From Tamarix chinensis (lineage: Eukaryota > Streptophyta > Magnoliopsida > Caryophyllales > Tamaricaceae), in assembly GCA_030549775.1 (NCBI GenBank), contig CM060181.1:53202218-53266217 (forward strand): DNA of 64,000 nt. The letters run 5' to 3'. The notes beneath the pieces were generated by a model that saw only the letters and a program-made list of their open reading frames with translations, was not told the DNA's origin and did not search any database. Shown piece by piece: positions 24,960 to 36,400 of the stretch (positions within the stretch are counted from its first letter, which is position 1; the number at the start of each line of letters is the position of its first letter). A program made the position numbers and the translations under genes.

Positions 24960-25200
24960 CGAAATGTTTTTGAACATCATTCCTTAAAGGAATTTTGTTG
25001 CCATGATCCTGAGGGCGATTATCGGTCACCGGAATGCTGTCAGTACGAGGATGAGGAGGAGAATGTAGCCGTGTTATGTCTGTTTTAATTTAAGCTGGCC
25101 CAACAGGCTTGTAAGGCTCTAATGAGCCGCGTATGGTTGTATTCTTGGAATGGTTGGCTACTGTAGCCTTATAATATTGACTCTTTTTTCCAAAAAAAAA
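24960..25200 (+). mobile_element. LINE 3'-end insertion with poly(A) and target duplication
   Basis: A roughly 240-bp GC-balanced segment ends in ttttttccaaaaaaaaa and is bracketed by near-identical 16-bp copies of the target (aataccccaagattat at 24944-24959; the same with one change at 25199-25214). A poly(A) tail with a long target duplication is the signature of LINE/SINE-type insertion. The sequence before the tail (aatggttggctactgtagcc) looks like a plant L1 3' UTR. It inserted into LTR copy B after that copy had integrated. Confidence 0.75.
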
Positions 25201-27189
25201 TACCCCAAAATTATAAAACAGAGAATTTATTGATTAACCCTCATTTGGAATAATCTACTTTTAAATTATTAATTTAATTATTTTGTGGGATTTTGATTTA
25301 TAAAAAAATGAAAATGATTATTTAATAAATTAAAATAAATATTTTGTTATTTTATCATACTATTTTTACTTAAATAATTTCTCAAACCTATATTTTACTA
25401 AAATTATCCTCTTAAATTATTATCTTAAATTTTAAATAAATAAATTTATCAAAATAATTTATCTATCTAAATAATTAAATACCCAAATTATAATAAAAAA
25501 ATATTTCATTTCCCCCTTTATCCTTTTCCTTTTTCTTCTTTTCTTCCTTCTTTGGGCCACCCAGCCCTTTTCCTCCTTTCTCCCCTCCCCCATTAGGCCG
25601 CTGGCCTCTCCCCTTTTGCTTATCCAGCCCCCTCCTTCCTTCTCTTCCTTCCTCCTTTCTTTCTCGATTGGGTTAGCCCAACACCTCTCCCTTCTTTCCT
25701 CCTCCCTCACATGTGGGCCGACCTTCCCGTCTTCCTTTTCTCCCCACTTGACCGGCCTACCTTCCCCCTTCTTCCTCTTCTTCTTCTTCCTTCATCCCTA
25801 CACTAAACCAAGCATCTCCCATGTCTACACTCTTTACCCCTCTACACATACCCCTCTCTCCCATCCCTTTCCCTTCCATTTTTAGCACCACATGTCCTCT
25901 ACACAACCTCCTGCATGCCTACACCTTTCCCCCTTGTTTCTCCCCTCCTTACCACCCTGAACCCTATGCACCTACAGCCTACAACCACCTAACCTAACCA
26001 TGCTAGTCCTCCTTTCCCCTCTTCCTTTTCTTCTCCTTATTTCCTTCTTCTCTATCCATTTTCTATCCCTCTCGAGATCCTTCTTCTCCCCTATCGAGCT
26101 TCTTCTTCTCCTTTCCTTCCTTTTTCTACTTCTCCCCTATTTTGCTTCATGGCCCTCAACCACTATCTCCACCACCCAACCATCCATGACACCAACCCCT
26201 GGCCTCCTCTACTTCCTCCCTACACCACCCAATAGCAGCCACTAGCCCCTACAGCCCACCTTTTTCTTCCTTTTTCTTTTCGTCTCCTTCTAGACCTCCA
26301 CCCTACACTACCATCTTGTGTCATTGTCTCCCCTCTTTCACCCTTGCCAAAGCTACCACTTAACCCCCTAATACCTCCTCTACCACCTCCCTACCTTAGC
26401 CAGCCGAGATCTCCCATACTGCCCCCTCCTTTCTTCTCTTCTTTTTCCTTCCTTCTTCTTCTTCTCCCTTCCTTCGCACCACTTTTCCAGCCTTGTTGTT
26501 GCCATCTCTACCTCCTTGAACCACCAATCTCTTGCCCCTGACCACCACCTCCACTCTGCCACCCTCCCTGCATCCAGCTACCACCCCAACTCCCCATGAC
26601 CACTCCCTCAAATACCCTTACCTGATACCCTTTAACTTCCCCTCATCCACCACCTTCCACCTTTACTCTCCCACTTCTCCCCTTCCCTTTATGCATGCAG
26701 CTCATGCTGCCATGCAACATGAGTTTTTCCACACATTATAAGCCTACTTAACAAAAATTTTGAGGTATAAATATAGTTAGTATTAGCATGTATTTATTAA
26801 TCTTTTGATAAAAAATTATTCTTTTAATTTTCTACTACTAATATGCTAATTTTTATATTATTTCTAGGTATAAATTTTACTAATCAAAGCTTAATCCTTT
26901 TAACTGGGGTACCAGTAAAGTTTAATTATTTCTATAAACAAGGTAACCGTTATACTCTATTAAAATGTGTGGATATACGTATGCTAGCACATTAGGGTTT
27001 TTAAATATATTTGTGTGCATGTTATATGGTATTAAGTATATCATGATTTGTAGCATATATTGCAAATTGGAACGAAAAGCATGTTATATTGTGTCATGTG
27101 TAGTAATGATGGTTAAGAAAGGAGCCTTGTTGTTAATAATAATGTTAGATGCATGTATATGTCATAATAAGCAAATATAGTTATTTGTA

Positions 27190-28280
27190 GTAGAGATAAT
27201 ATTAATATGAGCCCTAGGGGTATTTTAGTAATTTTAATTGTACAAAGGGCATGGCCTAAATGGGTATGTATGGTAGGTGATAATGGGTATTAATAATGAA
27301 TAATAATGGTTGGTGATGTTAGATGATGTATGTAAACCGTCAATATTAATATTTTATGTGTAAGGGTATTTAAGTAATTTTGGCCTGAAAAAAGGGTAAC
27401 TTGATAATTTTAGGCATAAAAAGGGTAATTTGATAAATTAATAAGTAAGAAGGCTATTTTAATAAGTAAGGGGTATCTTGATAATTTTATAAATAAAAAG
27501 GGTAACATGGTAATTTAGTAAGAAAGAAGGGTATTTTGGTAATTTTGACATGAGAAATGGGTAATTTGGTAAATTAATAAGTAAGAAGAGTATTTCAGTA
27601 ATTTTGGCATAAGAAAGGGTAATTTGGTGATTTTATGAATACAAAGGGTAATATAGTAATTTAATAAGTAAGAATGGTAGTTTGGTAATTTTGACATGAA
27701 AAAGGGGTAACTTGGTAATTTTATGAATAAAGATATTAATTTGATAAATGAATAAGTAAGAGGGATATTTTGAAAATTTTGGCATGAACAAGGGATAATT
27801 TGGTAATTCTATGAATAAAAGGGTAATATGGTAATTTACTAATTAAGAAGAGTAGTTTGCTAATTTTGGTATGAAAAACGGGTAACTTAGTAATTTTATG
27901 AATAAAGAGGGTAATTTGGTAATTTAATAAGTAAGAAGGGTATTTTGGTAATTTGGCATGAGAAAGGGGGAATTTAACAAGTATAAAGGGTAATTTAGTA
28001 ATTTAACATATATGAAGAATATTTTGATAATTATATGAGTATGAAGGGTAATTTAGTAATTTAACAAGTATGAGGGGTATTTCGGCGATGATATAAGTAT
28101 GAAGGATAATTTGGTAATTTAACAAATATGAAGGATATTTTGATAATTATATAAGTATGAAGGGTAAATTGGTAATTTGTTAAGTAAAGGGCTATTTTAG
28201 TAGATAGGTAAGCAAGAGGGGTAAATTTGTATTTTTGTAAGTAAGGAAGAGTAAATTGATAATTTGCATATAACATGGCA
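27190..28280. repeat. Degenerate tandem array (aagggtaatttggtaatttt) in LTR copy B
   Basis: About 1.1 kb of short units built on gggtaatttggtaattt(ta/g)gaataa and gaagggtattttggtaattttggcatgaga, alternating irregularly with a higher-order spacing near 60-120 bp. The frames at 27515-27697 and 28061-28276 on the minus strand only translate the repeat. Confidence 0.8.
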
Positions 28281-30300
28281 ATGGATTTAATAAACCTCCG
28301 TAATAAGACATAAGGGATGTTGAATAATAGAATAAAGGTTTATGACCTTAGTATCACTTGTTTAAGCATAACCATATAAATTATAAGGATAAGGATATTT
28401 CGTTAAATTAGTGAATATCATAAGGATCATGCATGGTATAGGGTGGAATGGATAATTAAGGGTATGATATAATGTTTATTTTATAATCATGTAAGAGGTG
28501 CTTTAACTATTAATTATGCATGGAAATGTATGTTGGATGTGTTAGAAGTACATAATAGGGTTTATGTGTTCAATTATCCCAAGTACTTGATTCTATAACC
28601 GGTAGTATAATTATGATATGATAACCTATTATGGCATGTGAATAAATAAAGTATATGATGGAAATAGATGATAAAAGGAAGCCTTAACCTTAGGGGCATT
28701 TTTATCATATTGACCTAAGGTGCCTAACTATAAGAATTAGAACCTTGGATGGCCCTAGTGGATTATTTAAGCTAACATGGACACTAATACGAATAAGGAT
28801 TACTTAATAATAATATAAAAAAATAAAAATGATTGAGTATGTGATTGATGTGTTATCATGGTTACCTTAATTAAGACACTAATAATGAAAATAGAAGACC
28901 GCGAGATTGGAAATAGTGGCTCTTTAGGTTTCGCTACCCCAAAGACACGGTTTAACTCATGATTATTTTGGATTTTGCTGGTATGCCTTTATGTCCCAAC
29001 CAGACCCTAAATCTTACTCTATTTAGCTCTATGGACCTACCTAAGGGATATGCATACTTATGGATTAGGTGTCCTTATCAATAGGATATTGTATGTCCTC
29101 ATATACCGATACAACCAGGTTACCTTTGTGTCTTGGGTTGATGGTTAGAGGGTACTATGTTACTTGTGTGTACCAGTATGATCGGTGTACCTTTATGTCT
29201 CCGAGTTCATGATCTCCCCTTCGAGTTAAATAAAAGGAATTGTTACATTAATTAATTAAAAAAATACTAATCAAGGTGAACGATTATTAAGTCGAGCCCA
29301 AATGGATTATATCATATGTACTGGTCCATCGATTATAATAATGGTCAGGTGCGTGTTGCCTTGGAGTATATTCCATTCCACTAGCTATAATAGTGGGGAA
29401 TCCAAAGCTCAATAAACCAAACATTGGATGATAATGAATCATGGGGAAGAGACAAATCACTTATAGTAGAATACCATAAGAGTCGGGGCTAAACCGATCC
29501 TCCAGTGAGAATAGTGGCCACTATGTGTTATTCCCTAGAGTGTATTTCTGATCCACTGGTTATAATAGTGAGGTTCCCGTACTCACGTAAACATAATTTA
29601 AGAGACGCTATTTAAAAATATTTGATTAATGGCTTATGACTAGAAGTTATTGATTTCACTGTTATGATCTATTGTCATAGTATAAATATGGTATTATGCT
29701 TGTCACTCTTGATAAGTGCTAGAAATGCTAAGTAACTGGACTTGTGATATACAATTCTTATTTTTTTTACTGTGTTATTTATATGCATTGTGTAATTACT
29801 CTTATGTTGTATAATATGTTATATGCTAGCCCTACCTTTTAATTTTGTATAAAATGTTACTCTGTATCGTAATACTAAAGGGTTTTGTTTGTGGGGTCCT
29901 TCCTATTCAATATGCAGAGTCCCTTGTACGATAGCTACATGTGCTATTAAAGTTATTATTAGGTAAGAACATTTGGACTTTTCTGGTAGTTTATGAAATT
30001 ATCTTTTAAACTTTCATATTTACTTGTGTGATTATTTTATTTTCTTATAAACACTAATAGCGGATTTTACTTTCTATAATGTCTTTAATGCTTAACTTTG
30101 ATTTAATTCTATAACTTGGTTTGGTGTAAAATGTATTCACTTTCCTTCTAAGCCTTAGCACTTGGTACTGGAACAGTAGAAGGAAACCAGTCTGGTACTA
30201 AGTGTGGCGGTAGCATCCCCAAAATTTACTATTTTTTCTTCTGCTTAACTTTTAATAAAATAAAATCTTTTAATAGTGAATTTGGGGGTGTTATAGTCTA

Positions 30301-30407
30301 ACTCTTGGAAGAAAGATCAAATTAAGCACTCACGAACTTTCTTGCAAATTCACAAGTATTAAATAAAAGTGGTAGAGATATTCCTTAGGAATCAATCATG
30401 GAGGTTG
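30301..30407. other. Unique flank of LTR copy B
   Basis: Short DNA between the target duplication of LTR copy B and a Copia LTR. Nothing was recognised. Confidence 0.4.
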
Positions 30408-30752
30408 TGTTGGATATCCAACTTTCACACAACTTGGATGGTATAATGTCTTGCAAGAGGGTCAATTATTACTTGTGAAAAAAAAGGCATTTTGAGCTTA
30501 TGACCAATAATGGGTGAACATATAGGGTCACACACCAAAATGAGTTAGATTTAATATAAACAGACTAAGATGTTTAATCTAATCAAATCTTAATGGATCT
30601 ATCTAATACTAGGCCGTATAGGATTTTAAGTGGTCTCGTATCCCTTATAAAAGGAAAAGTTTAATGTTGGAAATAACATATATAGAAAGTTAGATTTCCA
30701 AGAATTACCTCCACAGCCACCTTAGAGAGAGAAGATATGTCTCTATGTAGCA
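30408..30752 (+). repeat. Copia-type LTR (345 bp), followed by a tRNA-Met primer site
   Basis: Starts TGTTGGATATCCAAC and ends atgtagca. It has a TATA box at about 30645 (cccttataaaagg). Three bases after the end comes ttggtatcagatc (30756-30768), a match to the tRNA-Met primer-binding consensus. The downstream LTR of this element was not found, so it is a truncated or solo 5' LTR with its leader. Confidence 0.6.
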
Positions 30753-30755
30753 TAG

Positions 30756-30768
30756 TTGGTATCAGATC
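30756..30768 (+). promoter_or_regulatory. Primer-binding site, tRNA-Met type (Copia)
   Basis: tTGGTATCAGATC matches the TGGTATCAGAGC consensus with one change and sits just inside the LTR end at 30752, as expected for a plant Copia element. Confidence 0.65.
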
Positions 30769-30829
30769 AAGCTTATTTGTGTGGATACTAGTAAAGGCAT
30801 GACAATTGACATCCAAATTATGACACAAC

Positions 30830-31330
30830 TATGGATTAATTCATTCTTAATGTGTTAATATTAGTTTGACTAATCATAATTATGATAATTAATTTAATCT
30901 GCTTAAATCAAACTAAATATATGAATTAGTTTAGCTAAATCACAATTGGTTTGGCTAATCATGATTAGTTATCTTGATTAAGTGCTTTTGATTGGATTGA
31001 TTAATTATCATTAAGATTTCTCTTGATTAGTACCATAGTTAATTAGATTGCTAATATTGATTAGGATTGATCTTGATTAGGTCTCCAATCTTGATTAAGT
31101 CTCTAATCTTAATTAGGAAAAACCTTAATTAGTTCACTAATTTTGGTTAGTTTAATCTTAATTAAGTCACTAATCTTGATTAACACAATGCAAATTAGTT
31201 TGACTAATCTTAATTATGGGTGATCATTATTATTTAACTAATATTGGGTAAACCATGTTGATTAGTTTTACTAATCATAGTTTATATAACCTATAATTAA
31301 TTTTATTCCTTAATTGACATGTTTAGTCTG
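30830..31330. repeat. Degenerate TAATCTTGATTA repeat tract
   Basis: About 20 irregular repeats of taatcttgatta(ag/gg) and its near-complement gattag(t) make up this half-kilobase. The unit is itself partly self-complementary (TAATC...GATTA). It lies inside the leader region of the Copia relic starting at 30408. No gene is present. Confidence 0.7.
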
Positions 31331-31996
31331 ATTTCCATTGTTGTTAATCTTCAATTGTGATCTTGTTTAGGTTTTGAGGGTGGTACCCTTAATCCTCTTC
31401 AAAGGGTTGTTACCCCAAGAACCTCGCAAGTGGGTGTAACCACCTTGACTCCTAAATGGTTTTAGGTCTTATTATCAGTACATATGTATACTTGATCTTT
31501 TTATTCCAACTTTTCATTCCAAGTCATTTGATGAACTTAAAGGGTGTAACATATTTTACATGTTGTCTAAAACATACTATTTTTATGATTATCACTATTT
31601 TTGCATCTCTATGTTATAACATTCAGTTAAGTGATGTCTTCTAACTTTAGCACCTATCAAGGCTTAAATCTCCAAGGGTGAGTCTACCAAAGTAGAGTAT
31701 CCTTGATTACTTATTTAATATAGGATGAATGATGATGACACCTATTTGTATGAGTTGGTCTGGCTTAACAAGGTTATCAAAATATTTTTAGATCTTGAGG
31801 AATAAAGTTGTGTGTTTACACTTGAGATGTTGCCCTAACTACCAAGAGTTATATATTATATAATAAAAAAGGTGTTGCTAACCTAAATAGTTAGGTCCTA
31901 GATGCTAAGCCAAATCTTAGTTAATTATTGGTAAAATATGGATATTGGATCACTATATTCTTATTGGAACATTTTTATGAGTAATATATATATTAT
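31331..31996. other. Unassigned DNA
   Basis: No domain-bearing frame is present. The 62-codon frame at 31456-31644 is hydrophobic and AT-driven. The stretch may be degraded internal sequence of the Copia element that starts at 30408. Confidence 0.35.
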
Positions 31997-32521
31997 TGTG
32001 TAAATTTTGTGGATTTAGAAAGATCCACATCAAATTGAGATTAACAAGATTATTGATAATTGAGAACACATACACCAATTGAGGAAAAAAATAGAGATCT
32101 TATTCATGTTCTTGTGTAATTATAATATAATTAAACCAATCAATAACTCAATTACACAAGTTAATAATTCTCTTTAAAGGGATAATTCTATGGAGAAGAA
32201 GAAATTGGGGTGCATGGCTCTCAATGGATAGGGTTTCAAGATGTCTCCTTTTATAGAAAAAAAAAACTACAGAGCAAACTATGCTCCGGAAATAAGCAAA
32301 AATATAGTATGTATTTAGGAAATATGAGACTCCTATGTTTATTTCCTTACATTCAACTTTTTTCCAAACCATGTCACAAATTCATCAAGGAAACACAGTC
32401 CATGTAATATAACATGCCCTCGATGTTTCTCACACATAACTCTAAATTACACCAATCTTCTTCAACACATGCATGAACTAATATAATGTTATGTTGTGCT
32501 CAAACACCTATTCAAAACTCA
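31997..32521 (-). repeat. 3' LTR of the minus-strand Copia element
   Basis: Pairs with 40067-40579. It carries the TATA box as the reverse complement of ccttttatag at about 32249-32258. The frames at 32148-32407 lie within it and are not genes. Confidence 0.8.
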
Positions 32522-32559
32522 TAATTTTCCACGTTGATGCAATATTTATGATGCATAAC

Positions 32560-33462
32560 AAATAAATATCTCTACAAAAAAATCTGGCCCAACAAAGGAA
32601 CTCATGGCCTATAAAAGACCAATAAAGTCTGAGAAACACTCAAACTTACCATGGTTAGTGGCTTCATTAGCATAACAGCTAGATTATACAAAGTACCAAC
32701 TTTCTCTAATAAAACTTTTCCACCAAGCCACAAGACTTCTCAAAAATCATCTTTCATAGACAAACACACAACCTTAAAACCTCTAAGGTTGAACACTACC
32801 AAACTAATGTACCTCTGATCATTAGGAACACAACCAAGATTAGAGTAATCCGTCAATAGAATAGTCTACAACACATACTTAATAAAAGCCAATATCATAT
32901 ACCTTAGAAAGTGCACCACACCTAACCAAGGTATCTTTAAGAGACTCACTGCATACATTCTCACCACATAGTAGTCGGTACTAATCACATCGTACATCAA
33001 ACATCTCACACTTATAGAGTATGAACTAATGAATAAGCAAGCCACTACAACCACTTTGGATTTGGGCACATCCAAAGTCTTCATCTTGTTCTCCTCAGGC
33101 ATTTCTTTTGCCACAAGTAGTAAAATATAAACACGTAACAAAAGAATAGCTAGTAAAACATCACATACTAATGTTTGAGTCAACCAAAGAGACCACATCA
33201 CCTTAGCAACATCAACAGACTACCACAAGGTGGAATCAAGACCCAAAATAACCTTTAAGTGTAACACTAGCTCTTGCACACCAATACTACTCTCGGTATA
33301 AAGTGCATAACCAGATCTTCCTCAAGTAATGCCCACATGCTCCACCTACTGCTTAGATTCCTCCTCACAAGAAGAATTTGCACCAGCTAGATCAACAACA
33401 ACCTCCACCTTGTCTATAGCACCCAACAAACTCTCCTACTCCACCTTCTTATCAAGAAGGAA
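32560..33462 (-). pseudogene. Copia pol 3' end remnant (RT/RNase H)
   Basis: The minus-strand translation retains the register of a Copia RNase H tail: near 32680 a stretch ending in AVMLMKPLTMV recalls the conserved ADMLTKP motif that closes Copia pol. The upstream part (33201-32866, 111 codons open) is hydrophobic and badly diverged. It is dead: many stops and no catalytic aspartates were identifiable. Confidence 0.55.
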
Positions 33463-36400
33463 TTAAGTGTAACACCCCCAAATTTACTACTGAAAAATTT
33501 CGTTTAAAATAAAAAGGTTTAGCGGAAGCAAAGGATAAAACCATAAACTCGGGGGTATTACCACCACACTTAGTACCAGACCGGTTCACTCCTACCATTC
33601 CAGTACTAAGTGCTAAGGCTAAATCCGATCAACCTTTAGTACGAAGTATCAAAAACGCAAGACAACATTTAAAATACATCCTTAATAAGTGGTAAGTCAA
33701 ACAGAAGTTAGAATACGATTTAGGATTACAACCCCAGAATATGTTTCTCAAAACAGGAATGTAATACAAAATACAGCTAAACAAAAACAAATCCCGAAGG
33801 ATCAATATTCGGATTGCCTACTCACTCAAGTCAGGCCTTCCACCCCAAAACAGTATCCGATCTTAAACCTGCACAAAAGGTCTGCTCCCCACCATCGATG
33901 GATCATCACAGGACCCATTCAACCAAGGTAGTATCAGTACGGGTCCAATACTGAGTAAGTCCCGCTACCCTATCTTATAGGAGAGATATCATCAAGTGCA
34001 TATTAAATCCGGGTACAACACGTTGATACAATATCATACATATTCACAACCCACCGCATGAATCTTACCATACACCTAGAGTAACATATAAAACATAGGT
34101 AACATTCTATTTAAACATATAAGCGTGGTATAACCGAAATATAAAGTGGCTTATACGCCTCTGGTAGGAATAATCCATATTATTAAAACTCAATACGTGG
34201 CATACTCACATAAGCAACATGTAGCAATACAGATAATAAAGCCGGCCATGGTCCAATTAGACTTATTCTTTATTCTCATTAATCATATGTTCATTCCACA
34301 CATATTCTTTAATAGTCCATGTGAGTGCGGGAACCCCACTATTATAGCCGGTGGACCAGATGTAAACACACAAGGCAAAACGCCTCTGACCACTATTCTT
34401 ACCGGTGGATCGGACTGGCCTCGAATCACATGGTGTTTCACTGTAAGTACTTAGTATTTTTCCCATGGATTAACTTATTTATTTGGGTCTGTCGAGCTGA
34501 GATCCCCCACTATTATAACCGGTGGACCGGATGTAAACACACAGGGTAGAACGCCTCTGACCACTATTATAGCCAGTGGACCGGAACGAAACGCACAGGG
34601 CAGAACGCCTCTGACCACTATTATATCCGGTGGACCGAAACGAAACGCACAAGACAGAACGCCTCTGACCACTATTATAGCAGGTGGACCGGAACGAAAT
34701 GCACATGACAGAACGCCTCTGACCACTATTCTAACCGGTGGACCGGACTGGGCTCGGCTCAACAGTCTTTCGCTTTACGTTATTAGTGTCTTATCCGTGT
34801 CTTATTGAATCACACAACACCCTTGAAATGCATGCGGTTAATACCCTACTACTTTCCCCTCCAGAGGGACCATCCCATATTTTGAGACCCGTACCTCTTC
34901 TCACACCCGACATCCCCCTAGGGTTCCTCCTCGGAGACCCTAATCGGACCTATGTGGCCCAACTCTTTCTTACTTACCCAAACGTCACTTCGTCCTCTAT
35001 CTCGCACCTCATTTTTATTAGTAAATTCCCCAAATGTATTACTTTATTTCCCAAGTTCACATGTGACCGACAAACCCTAGTTGACCACCCAAAACCCTTG
35101 TTGACCACGCCAAACCCTAGCACTTTATTTCCCCCAACAAGTAACCTCCCTCTTTCACCCCAAAATCTCTTCTCTCATTTAGAAACCCATACTCATCCTT
35201 TATATAAGTGAGTTCTCACTCTCAACCCCATACTCCATCCTTCCTTGATCATTTTTACCCTTGTACCCTTCAAATTCATCATTTTCTCTCAAAACCCTAA
35301 TTGGGTCCCTTAGACACCCTTACATCGACCCATGTAAAATTTTGCACCCAAGTCTCCAATGGACCCATTACTTTGACATTATCTTATTTACTTCCTAAAT
35401 CAACTTTCATCATGTAAGATTCATCCCCATGCAAAATTTAAATACTCCATGCAGACTCCCCAACACCCAATTACTCGCAAAACCCTAATCAAGTCTCTTA
35501 TGCACCAATCCACATACTATCTTTCATACCAAGTCTCCAATCACTCTAAAGCTCTCCAAAACTCTTACTCACAACGCAAATCAACTTTTCCCACGTAAGG
35601 ATCATGCCCATGCAAGGTCTAGTCCCCCTATGCAAACTTCCCAAATGTCCACTTTCCCGTTGTTCTTTTATTATCATTTCATGCTACCAAAACCCTAGCA
35701 TGCATGTCCTAGAGGGCCATATCATGTCACATCATCAAACATCAAACATGGAACATGTCATGCTCGTATAATATAAGGCACACACATCATACCTCATTAT
35801 CCACGCTGCGCTACACAAAACAGGGTATTCATAACACATGCATAATACACATTAACATGGCATACTCATCATTCATCAACACATCACATCACACATAACA
35901 TTTGGCCATAGCTTCATCCTTACTAAACACTCATAATTAGAGGTAAGTAGAGACTTACCTGGATTCGAAGCTAGCTAAGCGAGATAAGAGGGAGAGAGAT
36001 CACTAGCTCATGGATCCACGAGAAACCTTTCCTAGATCAAATAGAAATCAAAAACTAAATTAGAAACTATTTTATCAATCAATAACTCGCGTATTCTAAT
36101 TAAATAAACACAAATGATCTTTCTTAGAAAACGTGTCCAAAACTTAGAACTTAAAAGCATAGCTTTATTAAGATTTAAGGTTAAAACTAAATCAAAACGG
36201 ATTAATACAAATATCACTCGGGACATTTCAACTTAATTTGGAAAGCCCGAGAAAGAATAATCGATCATAAGTTAATTTATCGAAAATAACTTATTTATTA
36301 GGTTTTACAACTAAATAGGTAATCTAACGATTTACATAGAACCAAATCCAACCCGATTAGGTTAAAACAGAATTTAAATGATTTAAAACCCAAAGATAGA

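Larger units (their letters stand above)
24936..30300 (-). mobile_element. Solo LTR of the long-LTR family, copy B (reverse orientation)
   Basis: The LTR runs 24941-30295: tttaatacccc at the low end, gggggtgttata at the high end, flanked by gttta (24936-24940) and gtcta (30296-30300), a 4/5 target duplication. It is the reverse complement of copies A and C. The conserved hairpin block lies at 30159-30204, hairpin-repeat relics at about 29310-29580, and a tandem array at 27190-28280. A C/T-rich block at 25500-26700 is the opposite strand of the GA-rich block of copy A. A LINE 3' end interrupts it near the low end. The proline- and serine-rich frames at 25459-26741 are pyrimidine-tract artefacts. 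Confidence 0.8.

Noticed and set aside
25616..26741. Proline/serine-rich frames suggestive of cell-wall proteins
   Set aside because: They come from a pyrimidine-rich LTR block. There is no signal peptide plus SPPP-type pattern, and the frames change constantly.
34335..34745. Protein-coding frames over the 54-bp repeat (both strands)
   Set aside because: Period 54 is a multiple of three, so open frames arise automatically on both strands. The peptides are tandem copies with no domain.
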